NCBI GenBank assembly: GCA_034408895.1
Contig: JAWXCI010000054.1
Coordinates: forward strand, 1 to 45,836
Source of the DNA: UBA4660 sp034408895
GTDB lineage: Bacteria; Bacteroidota; Bacteroidia; Flavobacteriales_D; Sanyastnellaceae
DNA length: 45,836 nt
Direction: 5' to 3'
The notes below the pieces were generated by a model. It saw only the letters and a program-made list of their open reading frames with translations. It searched no databases and had not been told where the DNA came from. Positions 15,101-24,796 of this stretch are shown here, one piece after another (within the stretch, counting starts at the first letter, position 1; the number at the start of each line of letters is the position of its first letter). Both the position numbers and the translations under genes were made by a program.

Positions 15101-17581
15101 ATGTGGGGAAAAATTGGTGCCTTCATTCTTCGTTATCGCATTCCCATTGCGATTGTCCTGCTGCTGTTTACTGTCTTTATGGGATACATGGCGCAATTCG
15201 TTCGCATGAATTACAAATTCACTGGTGTGCTTCCACAGGACGACAGCGCTTATATTGATTACCAAAAATTTATTTCCGAATTCAAGGAGGATGGGAATAT
15301 GCTGGCCATTGGCTTTCGTGATGAGCGCATCTGGCAATTGGAAAATTTTACAAAGTGGCAACAATTGGGTGATTCGCTTCACACCGTTGCAGTTCCGGTC
15401 ACTATTAAAGATGGTGATGTAGAGCGCGAAGTAATTCGCAATGCGGTGGACAGTGTTTTTTCTGCGGCACATTGCTACACGCTTTCGCGTAATGATTCGC
15501 TCCAGCGATTCGATTTTGTGAAGCTATCGTCCGCAATACCCACCACCCAGTCGGAGGTGGATAGCGTGAAGGAAAAATTGTATTCACTTCCTTTTTATGA
15601 AGGCATCCTTTACAAAAAAGAAACCCATGCGGGTTTGATGATGGTTTTCGTGAACGAAGCAATTTTCGACTCCAACAATCGTGGCGATGCAGTTGACCAA
15701 TTGGTGGCACTCTGCGACAAGTTCAGCGCGGAGACCGGGATAAAAACCTACATCAGCGGCCTACCCTTTATCCGTGATGAAACCATGAAACGGGTGAAAA
15801 GCGAGTTGAATTTCTTCACACTCCTTTCAGCCCTTATCTGTGTGGTGCTGCTCTACGTTTTTTTCCGATCGTATAAAGTCATCATCATTGTGATGTCTGT
15901 CGTTGCAGTGGGTGTCGTCATTGCTATGGGAAGCATTGCTTTGTTCGATTATCCACTCACTGCGCTAATGGGTCTGATGCCACCGCTCATGATTGTGACC
16001 AGCGTACCCAATTGCATATATCTGGTGACCAAATACCACCAGGAATACAAGCGCTACGGAAACAAAACGCGGGCACTCACAAGAGTGGTGCAGAAAGCAG
16101 GTCTTTCCGCATTTATGATCAATGCAACTACTGCGGTGGGTTTTGCCACCTTCATTTTTACATCCAGTGATTTGCTTGTTCATTTCGGAGTGATTGCCAC
16201 CATCAATTCAATGGGTGTATTTGTTCTTTCACTCATCATCTTCCCGATAGTTTCATTCTACCTGCCACCGCCTAACGAAAAACATTTGGGGCATCTTGAC
16301 AGCCGTTGGCTTGAGTGGACTCTGGATGGTTTGGTGCGCATCGTATCTAACAACAGGCGCGTTATTTATTTCATCACCATTACACTTTGTGTATTGGGGG
16401 CTCTTGGGATTTCTTTAATGCAAACCACTGGAAACCTTGTGGACGATTTGCCGGAAGAACACCGTGTAATCACCGACCTGAAATGGTTTGAACAAAACTT
16501 CAACGGTGTGATGCCATTTGAAATAATGGTGGACGCGAAGAAGAAAGGACAAATCACACAAACGAAAAATCAGCAGAAGATTGAGGAGTTGCAACAACTC
16601 ATTGCCGGCTACGAACTACATTTGAAAGACACAGTAATTCATCCTTTTTCAAGAAGTGTTTCAATAGTGGATGCAGGTAAATTCATAAAGCAATCTTTTT
16701 ATGGAGGAGATCCTGAGCGCTACACCATCATCCAGAAGAATGAGCAGAGTTTTATTGGCCCGTATGTGGAAGCAAATTACAATTCGCGCGGTATGGAACA
16801 GGCGTTTATGGACAGCACCAAAGCGCGAACAAGAATATCGGCACATGTAGCAGACATTGGCACAAAGGAAATGGATAGGATGCTGCGCGATATCCGGCCC
16901 AGAATTGATTCCATATTTACACCTGACAAATATGATGTTACCGTTACAGGAACAAGCATTGTGCACGCCAAAGGAACCAGCTACCTGGTGAAAGATTTGT
17001 TCAGTTCATTGCTCTTTGGCATACTCATTATTTCTGTCCTCATGGCCATCATGTTTTGGTCGTTCCGCATGGTGCTCATCTCGTTTGTGCCCAACGTTAT
17101 TCCACAAATTATGACAGCCGGAATAATGGGATACCTGGCAATACCCCTCAAACCTTCCACCATTCTGGTGTTCAGCATTGCACTTGGAATTTCAGTGGAT
17201 AACACCATACACTATCTGGCAAAATACCGCCAGGAATTGAAATTCCACAGTTGGAAAATCAGGGAATCAGCGTTGCTTGCTATAAGGGAGACCGGTGCAA
17301 GTATGGTTTATACATCGCTTGTTCTTCTTTTCGGTTTCGGGTGTTTTGCTGCCAGCGATTTTGAAGGGTCAAGAGCCTTGGGTGTGCTCACGGCTGTGAC
17401 ACTTATGGTGGCCATGTTTACCAACCTGATTGTGCTTCCATCCTTACTGCTTTCTTTCCAGCGCAGCATCACTACCAAATCATTCCAGGAACCTTTCTTC
17501 CAGATTATGGATGAAGAAGATGAACTGCATTACGGAGAATGGGAAGTGAGGAAACAAATTGATGAAACACCGGACAAATGA
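15101..17581 (+). CDS. RND/MMPL family transporter (two sterol-sensing-like halves)
   Basis: An 826-residue inner-membrane protein with the RND layout: TM1 (about 12-32), a large periplasmic loop, TM2-6 (about 240-390), TM7 (about 425), a second periplasmic loop, and TM8-12 (about 630-790). The tandem MMPL halves are similar (LTALMGLMPPLMIVTSVPNC and STILVFSIALGISVDNTIHY, the latter with the conserved Asp of the proton relay region). Such proteins export lipids or hydrophobic compounds using the proton motive force; substrate unknown. ATG 15101 is chosen because TM1 follows directly. An in-frame ATG at 15020 would add 27 residues with no membrane or domain logic. No membrane-fusion or outer-membrane partner lies adjacent. 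Confidence 0.85.
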   Translation: MWGKIGAFILRYRIPIAIVLLLFTVFMGYMAQFVRMNYKFTGVLPQDDSAYIDYQKFISEFKEDGNMLAIGFRDERIWQLENFTKWQQLGDSLHTVAVPVTIKDGDVEREVIRNAVDSVFSAAHCYTLSRNDSLQRFDFVKLSSAIPTTQSEVDSVKEKLYSLPFYEGILYKKETHAGLMMVFVNEAIFDSNNRGDAVDQLVALCDKFSAETGIKTYISGLPFIRDETMKRVKSELNFFTLLSALICVVLLYVFFRSYKVIIIVMSVVAVGVVIAMGSIALFDYPLTALMGLMPPLMIVTSVPNCIYLVTKYHQEYKRYGNKTRALTRVVQKAGLSAFMINATTAVGFATFIFTSSDLLVHFGVIATINSMGVFVLSLIIFPIVSFYLPPPNEKHLGHLDSRWLEWTLDGLVRIVSNNRRVIYFITITLCVLGALGISLMQTTGNLVDDLPEEHRVITDLKWFEQNFNGVMPFEIMVDAKKKGQITQTKNQQKIEELQQLIAGYELHLKDTVIHPFSRSVSIVDAGKFIKQSFYGGDPERYTIIQKNEQSFIGPYVEANYNSRGMEQAFMDSTKARTRISAHVADIGTKEMDRMLRDIRPRIDSIFTPDKYDVTVTGTSIVHAKGTSYLVKDLFSSLLFGILIISVLMAIMFWSFRMVLISFVPNVIPQIMTAGIMGYLAIPLKPSTILVFSIALGISVDNTIHYLAKYRQELKFHSWKIRESALLAIRETGASMVYTSLVLLFGFGCFAASDFEGSRALGVLTAVTLMVAMFTNLIVLPSLLLSFQRSITTKSFQEPFFQIMDEEDELHYGEWEVRKQIDETPDK

Positions 17582-17758
17582 CAAACAAAAACTTGCCTGG
17601 CTGTAGTGGTCGATGACTCTTTAGGTGTTGAAGTTGGAAAGTTGAATCTGAAATTTCGTTGCATCTGCTGGTAAAAATTTCCTTTCAATTCTGCACTCAT
17701 TTATTCTCGTTGATTGCGACCCAACAACTACCTAAAGGATCTTCGATCACTTTAAAGG

Positions 17759-20700
17759 TTAGGAAATTTCATTCAACGGCAAATTCATTTCAACTGTTGT
17801 TCCTGTTCCAGGATCGAAATAAAGTTCGAGGTTTCCTCCAAGTTCTTTCGCCCGTGCTTTCATGGAGCGAAGTCCGTTTCCTAATTTCAATGATTCAATC
17901 TTTTCGCCTTTGCCGTCATCTTCAATCTTCATCTCAAAATATTTTCCACTTGTCGCGAATTTCAAATTCACTTCACTCGCTTCACTGTGCTTTGCAATAT
18001 TGTTGATGGCTTCTTTCGCAATGAGGTAAATGTTCTTTCGCGCTGTCATACTCAACGGTGAGTCATGTTGTATCTCGTTTTGATTCTCCACCATGATTCC
18101 CATTCCGCCCAGCACTTCGGCTGCATGTGCATTGATTCGTTGTACTAAACTTTGCAGTGAATCATTTCCTGGATTGATACTCCACACAATGTCACTCATG
18201 CTGTCCATCATTTCGATGGTAGAACTTTTTATCCGGGTGAGCATATCGCGCGAGTTGGTTGTGTTGTTTTCGATATTGTCGAGTGCAAGTTTTGAGTAGA
18301 TGTTGATACTTGAAAGTGTAGCTCCCATATCATCGTGAAGGTCGCTGGCAATCTTATTTCTCACTGACTGCAACTTTAGAATTTGCGCGAGCCGACAGCG
18401 ATACACTCCATAAAAGATGGCTGCAATTGCAAGTACAACAAGAATTCGAAACCACCATGTTTCCCAGAACGGAGGGTGGATGATGATGGAGTACACAACA
18501 GGTTCCGACCATTCATCTCCCGGTTTTCGTGAGCGAATTCTAAATTGATATTCACCGGCAGAAACGTTGGTGTACGCAACATCATTGACCGCCCCAACAA
18601 GGCTCCAGTCCGGGTCGAAACCTTCGAGCTTATAACTGATTTCTGTGGTGCCTGATTTTGAAAAATTGAAAGCTGTAAGCCAAATGGTGAAAAAATTCTG
18701 GTTATAATTAAGCGTGATGACTTTGGGGACAACATCTGAAAAGAGCGGTGTATCAAAAACATGAAATGCGCCTATTACCGGTTTAGAATATTGCTTGTAT
18801 TCATTCACTGAACCAAAATCAAAATCGTACAGGTAATTCTTGTAGAAATAGAGGACATGATTGGATGCACCGGGTGAAATGCCACCTTCCTTTAGGAAGG
18901 TGTTGTAACTCACCTCCTGACGATGAACTTCTGTGAATTTCATCTTAGTAGTAGTCACGGCAATCAACCCCTGTGGAGTGAAGAATACAAGCGTACTGTC
19001 GTTTACCGCGACCATATCGAGAATGGATTCAGTCATCAATCCATTGAAGTGATTGTATCGCTGCAATTTGTTTCCTTCAAATACATACAGGCCTTTTCCT
19101 TCCATTGCCAGATAGAGTTTATTGTCAACATGGCGCAGCATACAAATCGCGTTGGCGTCAGGAAATGAAATGCCAGAATCTTGTTTTCCGGGCACAAGCA
19201 TCGGCTGAAATTGGTCAGTCTCTTTGTTTAATTTAAAAATTCCCCGACCACCACCAAGTGCTATTAGCACATCATCATTTTGTGTTGAGATGGAATTGAT
19301 ATGGCCGGCTGGAATGTTGAATGGGGCATCTTGGTTTGGCGCCCACATTTGTGTTTCTCCTGTGCGTAAGTTTTCCCTGAAAATTCCGAAAGGCACAACA
19401 GAAACCCAAATAATATCATTATCTCGATGGAAGAGTGCTACGGCAGCATCACCAAATGATTGTGTGTCTTCTTCGAATTTGAATTGCACCGCTGTGCATG
19501 AAAATGTTTCAAGGTCAAGAAGATAAAATTTTGCATCAAAAGTTTGCATTACAAGATGACTTGCGTCATAGTCAAACGAGGAAATGATAACTGAAGAAAT
19601 TCCAAACTCCGCCAGCGATTTTATTTTCGGCTCAGCACTGTAGTTGGTGTTCATCTGAACCAGATAGTTGGCCCCAACCATGGTTACCGTCTCGCCCAGT
19701 TGTTTGGTAAATAGAAACCGTTCTCCCTCTTCCGCTATGTGCAGTGACGCAGATACGCTGCTCTTCTTTTCGATAAAAAGACCTGACGATGTTCCAACAC
19801 AGAAATCTCCATTGCGATTTTCAAAAACGGTATTGATAGAGCCTGTGCCAATGGCACCGGGGTAGGTAAATGCAAAAAGCGAACTATCAATTCTTTTTCT
19901 TCAGTGAAGCAATACTGTACCGGATTGTTGCGTGTTATCCACAAGCGGTTTTCTGAGTCGCATTCTATCCTCGCCACGGAATTGAAGTATCGGTCTTCGC
20001 CTTTGCGAATTTCTTTCAAGTCGTATTAATCAATTATGTTTTTTGCCGGTGAAAAACTTTTGAACTTTTCATCATCCCAGTCCTGATACCAAAGTTTGCC
20101 TTGAGTGTCCACGGTAGGTGTCGAACGAATGAAATCGTCAAACACCACCCAGTTGTTCGGATTGTTGGAGGCGCCCCACATTTCGTGTTTCCCTTCGGTA
20201 ATAAAGTAATAGTCTGCATAGTTCCTTAGCCATAAGCCCCGATTGATGGTGTCTGGAGTCAATATGATTTGCAATCCGAAATCAACATCATCGTTGGTCA
20301 AAAATCCATCATTGAGCAGTCGGAATTTGTCTTGTGTTTCATCAAAATAAAATGCCCCGCTTGCACAACTGACTATGAGCGTATGGTCGAACCAATACAG
20401 TCCTTCCGTTTTGTTACTGCTTCTTTCAGAATACCCCGCAGAAGGCAAGCGGTAACGCTTGAATTTACCGATTGACACATTTCGCAAAGCCACACCATCA
20501 CCAAAGGTTCCTATCCACATTCGTTGCAATGGGTCTATGAGAATATCGCTGATTACATTGCCTGGAAGTGATAAACTATCCTCCAGATTGTGGTAGAATT
20601 TTTCAAACCGAACGCCATCGAATCTGTTGAGACCCTGGGAAGTTCCAATCCATAAGTAGCTGTTTACATCTTGTGCAATTGCGGTGGTTGAAGTTGCGCT

Positions 20701-20823
20701 CAAGCCATCCACTGTCGTGAAGTGGTCGAAGAACAGGTTGGATGATTGGGCATACAACATCTGCTGCGATGCAACAGCCAGCAAACAAATCAGGAACGAC
20801 AGAAAAAATTGCGGGGCTCTCAT
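17759..20823 (-). pseudogene. Two-component sensor kinase (beta-propeller + Y_Y_Y + HisKA_3), broken by stop and frameshift
   Basis: Start ATG 20823 gives a signal peptide (ending MLYAQ) and Reg_prop propeller blades (WIGTSQGLNRFDGV, RMWIGTFGDGVA). An in-frame TAA sits at 20026-20028; the same frame resumes as YDLKEIRKGEDRYFNSVARI. A frameshift follows near 19894-19898 (a five-T run, A5 on the coding strand). After adding one base the frame reads DSSLFAFTYPG and continues to the end. The C-terminal part holds the Y_Y_Y domain, one TM (WWFRILVVLAIAAIFYG), the phospho-acceptor SDLHDDMGATLSSI, N-box EAINNIAKHSEA and G-box DDGKGEKI...GLRSM. Restored length is about 1021 residues, normal for the family. 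No response regulator is adjacent. Lesions could be real decay or assembly error. Confidence 0.82.
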
Positions 20824-20928
20824 TATCAAAATTGGGCATGCGAAAAAGCCAACAACGACAACAGATGAAAGAGGTGTTTCTAAATCCTCAACGGTATTTT
20901 TAGCTGCGCACGGAAAGTGATGGCATGC

Positions 20929-21483
20929 TCAGATAAAATTCTTTTTTGCTTTCTCTTGAGTAAATTTTTCCTGGTTGAAATTTTCTGATTTGTTTTTAGG
21001 TATGCTCAAGCTTTGCCAAGGGTCCTGCGCCACCATTTTGGAAAGAAAAACCAGTTGGCCAATGTGATAGCTGAAATGAGCCAGTTGGCGGTTCAGAGCT
21101 TCCACCACCGTGTGCCCTTCATTTCGGATGTAGATGACTTTTTCCAGATCCTCTTCCACAAGATTGTCCAGCACTTCTAGAAAAACAGCCCATCCATTTT
21201 CCCATGCTTCCATCACTTCCTCGCGCGATGTGAGTATGGATTCAAATTCCTTGTCGCGGTGACGCCAGGGTTTTTCACCGTCTTCGGTAAAAAAATTGGT
21301 GAAGCGCGAAAGCATGTTTCCGCTCAGGTGTTGCACAATCATGGCTATGCTATTCGAGTCATTGTTGAAGCACCAAAACCATCTTTTTTCCTCCACTTGC
21401 GCAATGGCTTTTTCGCCCAGGGATTTGTAAAAAGGAAATAGTGTTCGGAGGTTTTGGAGATAGGTTGAAGTTGTGTCAATCAT
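20929..21483 (-). CDS. DinB-like family protein (DUF1572)
   Basis: A 184-residue four-helix-bundle protein of the DinB/YfiT-like superfamily. Conserved points are MIVQHLSGNMLSRFTNF (first metal-ligand His), the DGEKPWRHRDKEFE loop and AHFSYHIGQLVFL, which supplies the HxxxH pair of the metal triad. Members bind a divalent metal, and some are thiol-dependent S-transferases; the substrate here is unknown. Length is standard. Start ATG 21483 is followed at once by the expected N-terminal helix. A -33/-7 promoter pair is visible just upstream. It is transcribed towards the broken sensor-kinase gene but is not obviously linked to it. Confidence 0.85.
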   Translation of the reverse strand: MIDTTSTYLQNLRTLFPFYKSLGEKAIAQVEEKRWFWCFNNDSNSIAMIVQHLSGNMLSRFTNFFTEDGEKPWRHRDKEFESILTSREEVMEAWENGWAVFLEVLDNLVEEDLEKVIYIRNEGHTVVEALNRQLAHFSYHIGQLVFLSKMVAQDPWQSLSIPKNKSENFNQEKFTQEKAKKNFI

Positions 21484-21509
21484 CGGAATGTGGTTCTAAA
21501 ATATTAGCA

Positions 21510-21537
21510 CGAAAGTAATTCTGCCAGTTGGCACAAA
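21510..21537 (-). promoter_or_regulatory. Predicted promoter for the DinB-like gene
   Basis: On the minus strand TTTG (21534-21537) and TACTTTCG (21510-21517) are 16 bases apart, close to the Bacteroidota -33/-7 arrangement though slightly short. Predicted transcription start is near 21503, 20 bases before the ATG. Confidence 0.45.
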
Positions 21538-21722
21538 GCGCTTTTTGTCTGGGGTCTTTCTGAAATGCGTTGAAGTGAAAATGTCGGGCACACATGGGCG
21601 CCTTAAAAATTTCTTGACCTCAGCGGGTATGAGTGACAATATAAACGAGGTAATCCTGATATTTATCTTGACACAAAGGCATCGCTGATATTCACCGTCA
21701 GAGGGTTAAGAAAATTTGTTGC

Positions 21723-22823
21723 TTAGACCACGCAAGCACCGTCCAGAATCATAGTTTTCACTTTAGCGGGAATAGGAATAATGCCAAGGCTCATGGCACA
21801 TTCAACCGCGTGCTTGTCCGATGCGATATTGACCGTGGAATCACCCGGACGATAATCCCACTTCAGCATAATGTCCTTTAATTTCGGTCGAATGGTTTTT
21901 GCGAAGTAGTTTCCAACGTGTGTTTCGTCCATCTCCATGCCCGGGCCTGCTATTGCCTTCATCATTTCATTCATGCTGTTTGCAATTTCCTTATTGCGGT
22001 CGGTGTGAATATGGGCATTGAGCATCAACACATACTTAGAAGGCATATCAAGAAGAAAAGCATTGAGGAGGTAAATCATCGCATGGGTGAATTCCTGCGT
22101 TTGCCACTCGGTAATGCACTCCGGGTGCACATAATGCACAGCAGGCGCTGGCAACACCGACCACAGGTCGAGATGGTACGTGGGACGAGCATGGCCGCCT
22201 TCATCTTTTTCGAAATGCGGATAAGCGCGCTGAACGAGCATCACATGCTTTGCATTGCGCAAAGCTTCAATGGTGCTTAACGATGTATTGATGCGGAATG
22301 AAACCTGGAAACAATTTCGCATACTTTCATAAGAGAATATGGGCAGCGACAGCAACATATAGCCCAACGTGCCCCAACGTATCCAATGGTTCACATCGTG
22401 CGGATGAAGAAGCGGAGTTGTTTTTTCGAATCCAAGCAACGACCGGATATTGAATTGTTCCGGCTCAATGCCAAGCACATTCCTGATGTTAGGGTCAACT
22501 ATTGTAAAATCATGTTTTGCCATGTCGAACACAGAGTAGAACTCATTGTGCCCAATGGGAATGTTCTTTAAATTTTCCAGTACTGTTTCAAAAGATGCTT
22601 TTGAGATGTAGCGGGCTTGTGCCGCTCCCATCAATTCGTGGATTCTCGCAGGATGATAATCCGCAATCATCGCTCTCACTTTTTCGATACGTTCGGATAC
22701 GACATTCATTGCTGCCTTTGCCGGAACACCGCACTCTTGATGCTGTTGCAGATATTCATCCAGCAAATCATAGAGGAGCGACTTCCAGGTTGGGTAGTTT
22801 ATGCTTTCCTTTTTTCTAGTCAT
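21723..22823 (-). CDS. Unrecognised protein with a PAS-like segment
   Basis: I do not recognise this 366-residue protein. An N-terminal helical part (about 1-85) is followed by a segment reminiscent of a PAS fold (about 95-200): FTIVDPNIRNVLGIEPEQF and LLHPHDVNHWIRWG resemble the VN.a...LGY...EL and hPdD motifs of PAS domains. The C-terminal third (about 260-366) has no clear domain. It lacks the LuxR-type helix-turn-helix that usually follows a PAS in similar Bacteroidota proteins, and it has no TM or signal peptide. Start ATG 22823 is reasonable. It is flanked by long gene-poor stretches on both sides and may be a monocistronic regulator, which is a guess. Confidence 0.55.
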   Translation of the reverse strand: MTRKKESINYPTWKSLLYDLLDEYLQQHQECGVPAKAAMNVVSERIEKVRAMIADYHPARIHELMGAAQARYISKASFETVLENLKNIPIGHNEFYSVFDMAKHDFTIVDPNIRNVLGIEPEQFNIRSLLGFEKTTPLLHPHDVNHWIRWGTLGYMLLSLPIFSYESMRNCFQVSFRINTSLSTIEALRNAKHVMLVQRAYPHFEKDEGGHARPTYHLDLWSVLPAPAVHYVHPECITEWQTQEFTHAMIYLLNAFLLDMPSKYVLMLNAHIHTDRNKEIANSMNEMMKAIAGPGMEMDETHVGNYFAKTIRPKLKDIMLKWDYRPGDSTVNIASDKHAVECAMSLGIIPIPAKVKTMILDGACVV

Positions 22824-23354
22824 GACTACAGGTCGTGATCAATCTAATTGTCGAACCAAGTCTCCGATTTGAGAATGTGCGGCAAGGTTAAGAAATGAAC
22901 AAAAGCCAAAATGCGGAATTCCATCAATATGTGTATCGCGGTGATGTAATCGCAACCGAGTATGTTACTTCAAGTTGGTGGCCCACTTCTGTGAAGTTCA
23001 CATCCAGTTTGACGAAAGAAAATTTATTGGCGTTGCAACAAGACTGACCCTCTCCAACTACGCACGTTTTACCGGAATAAATCTTACCCTGTTTTGCAAT
23101 TTCCATAGGACAACCGATGGCGGTTTCACAATAGTGATTCAGCTCGGGAAAACAGGACTCAGGAAAGTCAAAAGATCAACCTGACCATTTTAAAGTGCGG
23201 GTTTCCCAAAACAAGTTCCGGTCATTCTAACTTCTCTCCCTTCCAAAGCCGAACCTACATTCGCGCCTTTCAATTTTTTGAACTGAATACAGATGATCAG
23301 TTGACTATGCATTTGACATCGGTCTCCGGTCATCAATCATCGAACTAACAGTAA
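22824..23354. other. Intergenic region upstream of purB
   Basis: In 531 bases I see no supportable gene; short open frames on both strands have no recognisable composition. The right end carries a purB promoter box (23256-23263). The middle (22900-23200) could be decayed coding sequence, but nothing could be matched. Confidence 0.45.
23256..23263 (+). promoter_or_regulatory. Predicted promoter -7 box for purB
   Basis: TACATTCG followed by CGCC is identical over eight bases to the box of the polysaccharide operon at 4888-4895 (minus strand). Transcription would start near 23270, giving a leader of about 85 bases. No good -33 element is seen. Confidence 0.42.
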
Positions 23355-24728
23355 ATGAATCTAACCCCCCTCACCGCCATATCCCCCATTGACGGACGCT
23401 ACCGCAACCAAGTGGAAAACCTTGTGAAGTATTTCTCCGAACACGCACTTATTTACTACCGCCTTTGGGTAGAGGTGGAATACTTCATTGCATTGTGTGA
23501 GTTGCCCTTGCCGCAACTGGAATCGGTGGACAAGAAACTATTTCCAAAACTTCGGAATATCTATTCCGCATTCAGCGAGAAGGATGCAAACGCGATAAAG
23601 GAAATTGAACTCATCACGAATCATGATGTGAAGGCGGTGGAGTATTTCATTAAGAAAAAATTCGAAGAATTGGGCCTTGATGAACACAAAGAGTTTATCC
23701 ACTTCGGCTTGACATCGCAGGACATTAACAACACCGCCATTCCGGCTTCACTTCGCGATGCCATTGAGGAGGAATTCGTTCCTCAGGTGGATATTATTGT
23801 TGAGCGATTGATGTTGCTGGCCAAAGAATGGAAAAGCATTCCACTGCTTGCACGCACTCACGGGCAACCTGCCTCGCCTACCATTCTTGGCAAAGAAGTT
23901 TATGTATTTGTAGAGCGTCTCGATGAACAACTAGAGCGATTGGAAGAAGTTCCGGTATGTGCAAAGTTTGGTGGAGCAACTGGAAATTTCAATGCACATC
24001 ATGTAGCCTTTCCGCAAATTGACTGGATAGAGTTCGCCAACAATTTTGTTTTCGAGAAACTGGAACTCACACGCTCCGTGTTCACCACGCAAATTGAGCA
24101 CTACGACAACCTTGCAGCCTTGTTCGATGCTATGAAGCGAATCAATACTATCCTCATTGATTTATGCCGCGACATCTGGGCCTACGTATCCCTGGATTAT
24201 TTCAAACAAAAAGTGAAAGAAGGCGAAGTGGGCAGCAGTGCCATGCCGCACAAAGTGAATCCTATAGATTTTGAAAACGCAGAAGGCAACCTGGGCTTTG
24301 CCAATGCTTTGTTCGAGCATCTTTCGGCAAAACTTCCAATATCAAGACTTCAACGCGACCTTACAGACAGTACCGTGCTGCGCAACATCGGAGTTCCGTT
24401 CGCACACACCATGATTGCGCTGTATTCAATCGAAAAGGGATTGGAGAAACTCGAACTCAACGAATCGAAAATCCGTGAAGACCTCGATTCAAATTGGGCA
24501 GTGGTTACAGAAGCCATACAAACCATCTTGCGAAGGGAAGGTTATCCGAAGCCATACGAGGCGCTCAAAAGTTTGACACGTGGCAAATTGAAAATCACCA
24601 AAGAAGACATTCACTCCTTTATTGAAACACTAAAAGCGAGCGATGCTTTGAAAACTGAACTGAAAAAAATTACCCCACAGAATTATACAGGCATTGATAT
24701 CCTTTCAAAAGAACTCGATGAGCAGTAA
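23355..24728 (+). CDS. purB: Adenylosuccinate lyase
   Basis: PurB catalyses two fumarate eliminations in purine synthesis: SAICAR to AICAR, and adenylosuccinate to AMP. The 457-residue product has the complete fumarase/aspartase fold. LTAISPIDGRYRNQV is the expected N-terminus. FIHFGLTSQDINNTA holds the TSQD motif, and LLARTHGQPASPT has the catalytic His region. GSSAMPHKVNPIDFENAEGN is the superfamily signature loop with the catalytic Ser. This is the longer variant (about 455 residues), as in Bacteroidota and gamma-proteobacteria. Start ATG 23355 matches the family N-terminus. It is followed on the same strand by an ABC exporter gene, 68 bases further on. Confidence 0.96.
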   Translation: MNLTPLTAISPIDGRYRNQVENLVKYFSEHALIYYRLWVEVEYFIALCELPLPQLESVDKKLFPKLRNIYSAFSEKDANAIKEIELITNHDVKAVEYFIKKKFEELGLDEHKEFIHFGLTSQDINNTAIPASLRDAIEEEFVPQVDIIVERLMLLAKEWKSIPLLARTHGQPASPTILGKEVYVFVERLDEQLERLEEVPVCAKFGGATGNFNAHHVAFPQIDWIEFANNFVFEKLELTRSVFTTQIEHYDNLAALFDAMKRINTILIDLCRDIWAYVSLDYFKQKVKEGEVGSSAMPHKVNPIDFENAEGNLGFANALFEHLSAKLPISRLQRDLTDSTVLRNIGVPFAHTMIALYSIEKGLEKLELNESKIREDLDSNWAVVTEAIQTILRREGYPKPYEALKSLTRGKLKITKEDIHSFIETLKASDALKTELKKITPQNYTGIDILSKELDEQ

Positions 24729-24770
24729 GAAAATACTTTTTTGATGTCTTGCGTTTTTGCGCTCCCTTAG

Positions 24771-24787
24771 TCCCGCCCATTGCGGGA
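24771..24787 (+). promoter_or_regulatory. Hairpin covering the ribosome-binding site of the ABC exporter gene
   Basis: TCCCGC (24771-24776), loop CCATT, GCGGGA (24782-24787) form a perfect GC-rich 6-bp stem. Its 3' arm overlaps the only visible Shine-Dalgarno-like sequence, GGGAGGA (24784-24790), 6 bases before the ATG at 24797. It could limit translation of the exporter or act as a weak purB terminator; there is no T-run. Confidence 0.45.
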
Positions 24788-24796
24788 GGAACTCAT

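Noticed and set aside
17659..18006. 115-codon plus-strand open frame antisense to the sensor kinase end
   Set aside because: It is a shadow of the kinase ATPase domain, which has conserved boxes on the other strand.
22924..23184. Short open frames on both strands upstream of purB
   Set aside because: No motif, poor composition and mutual overlap; could be decayed coding DNA but cannot be supported.
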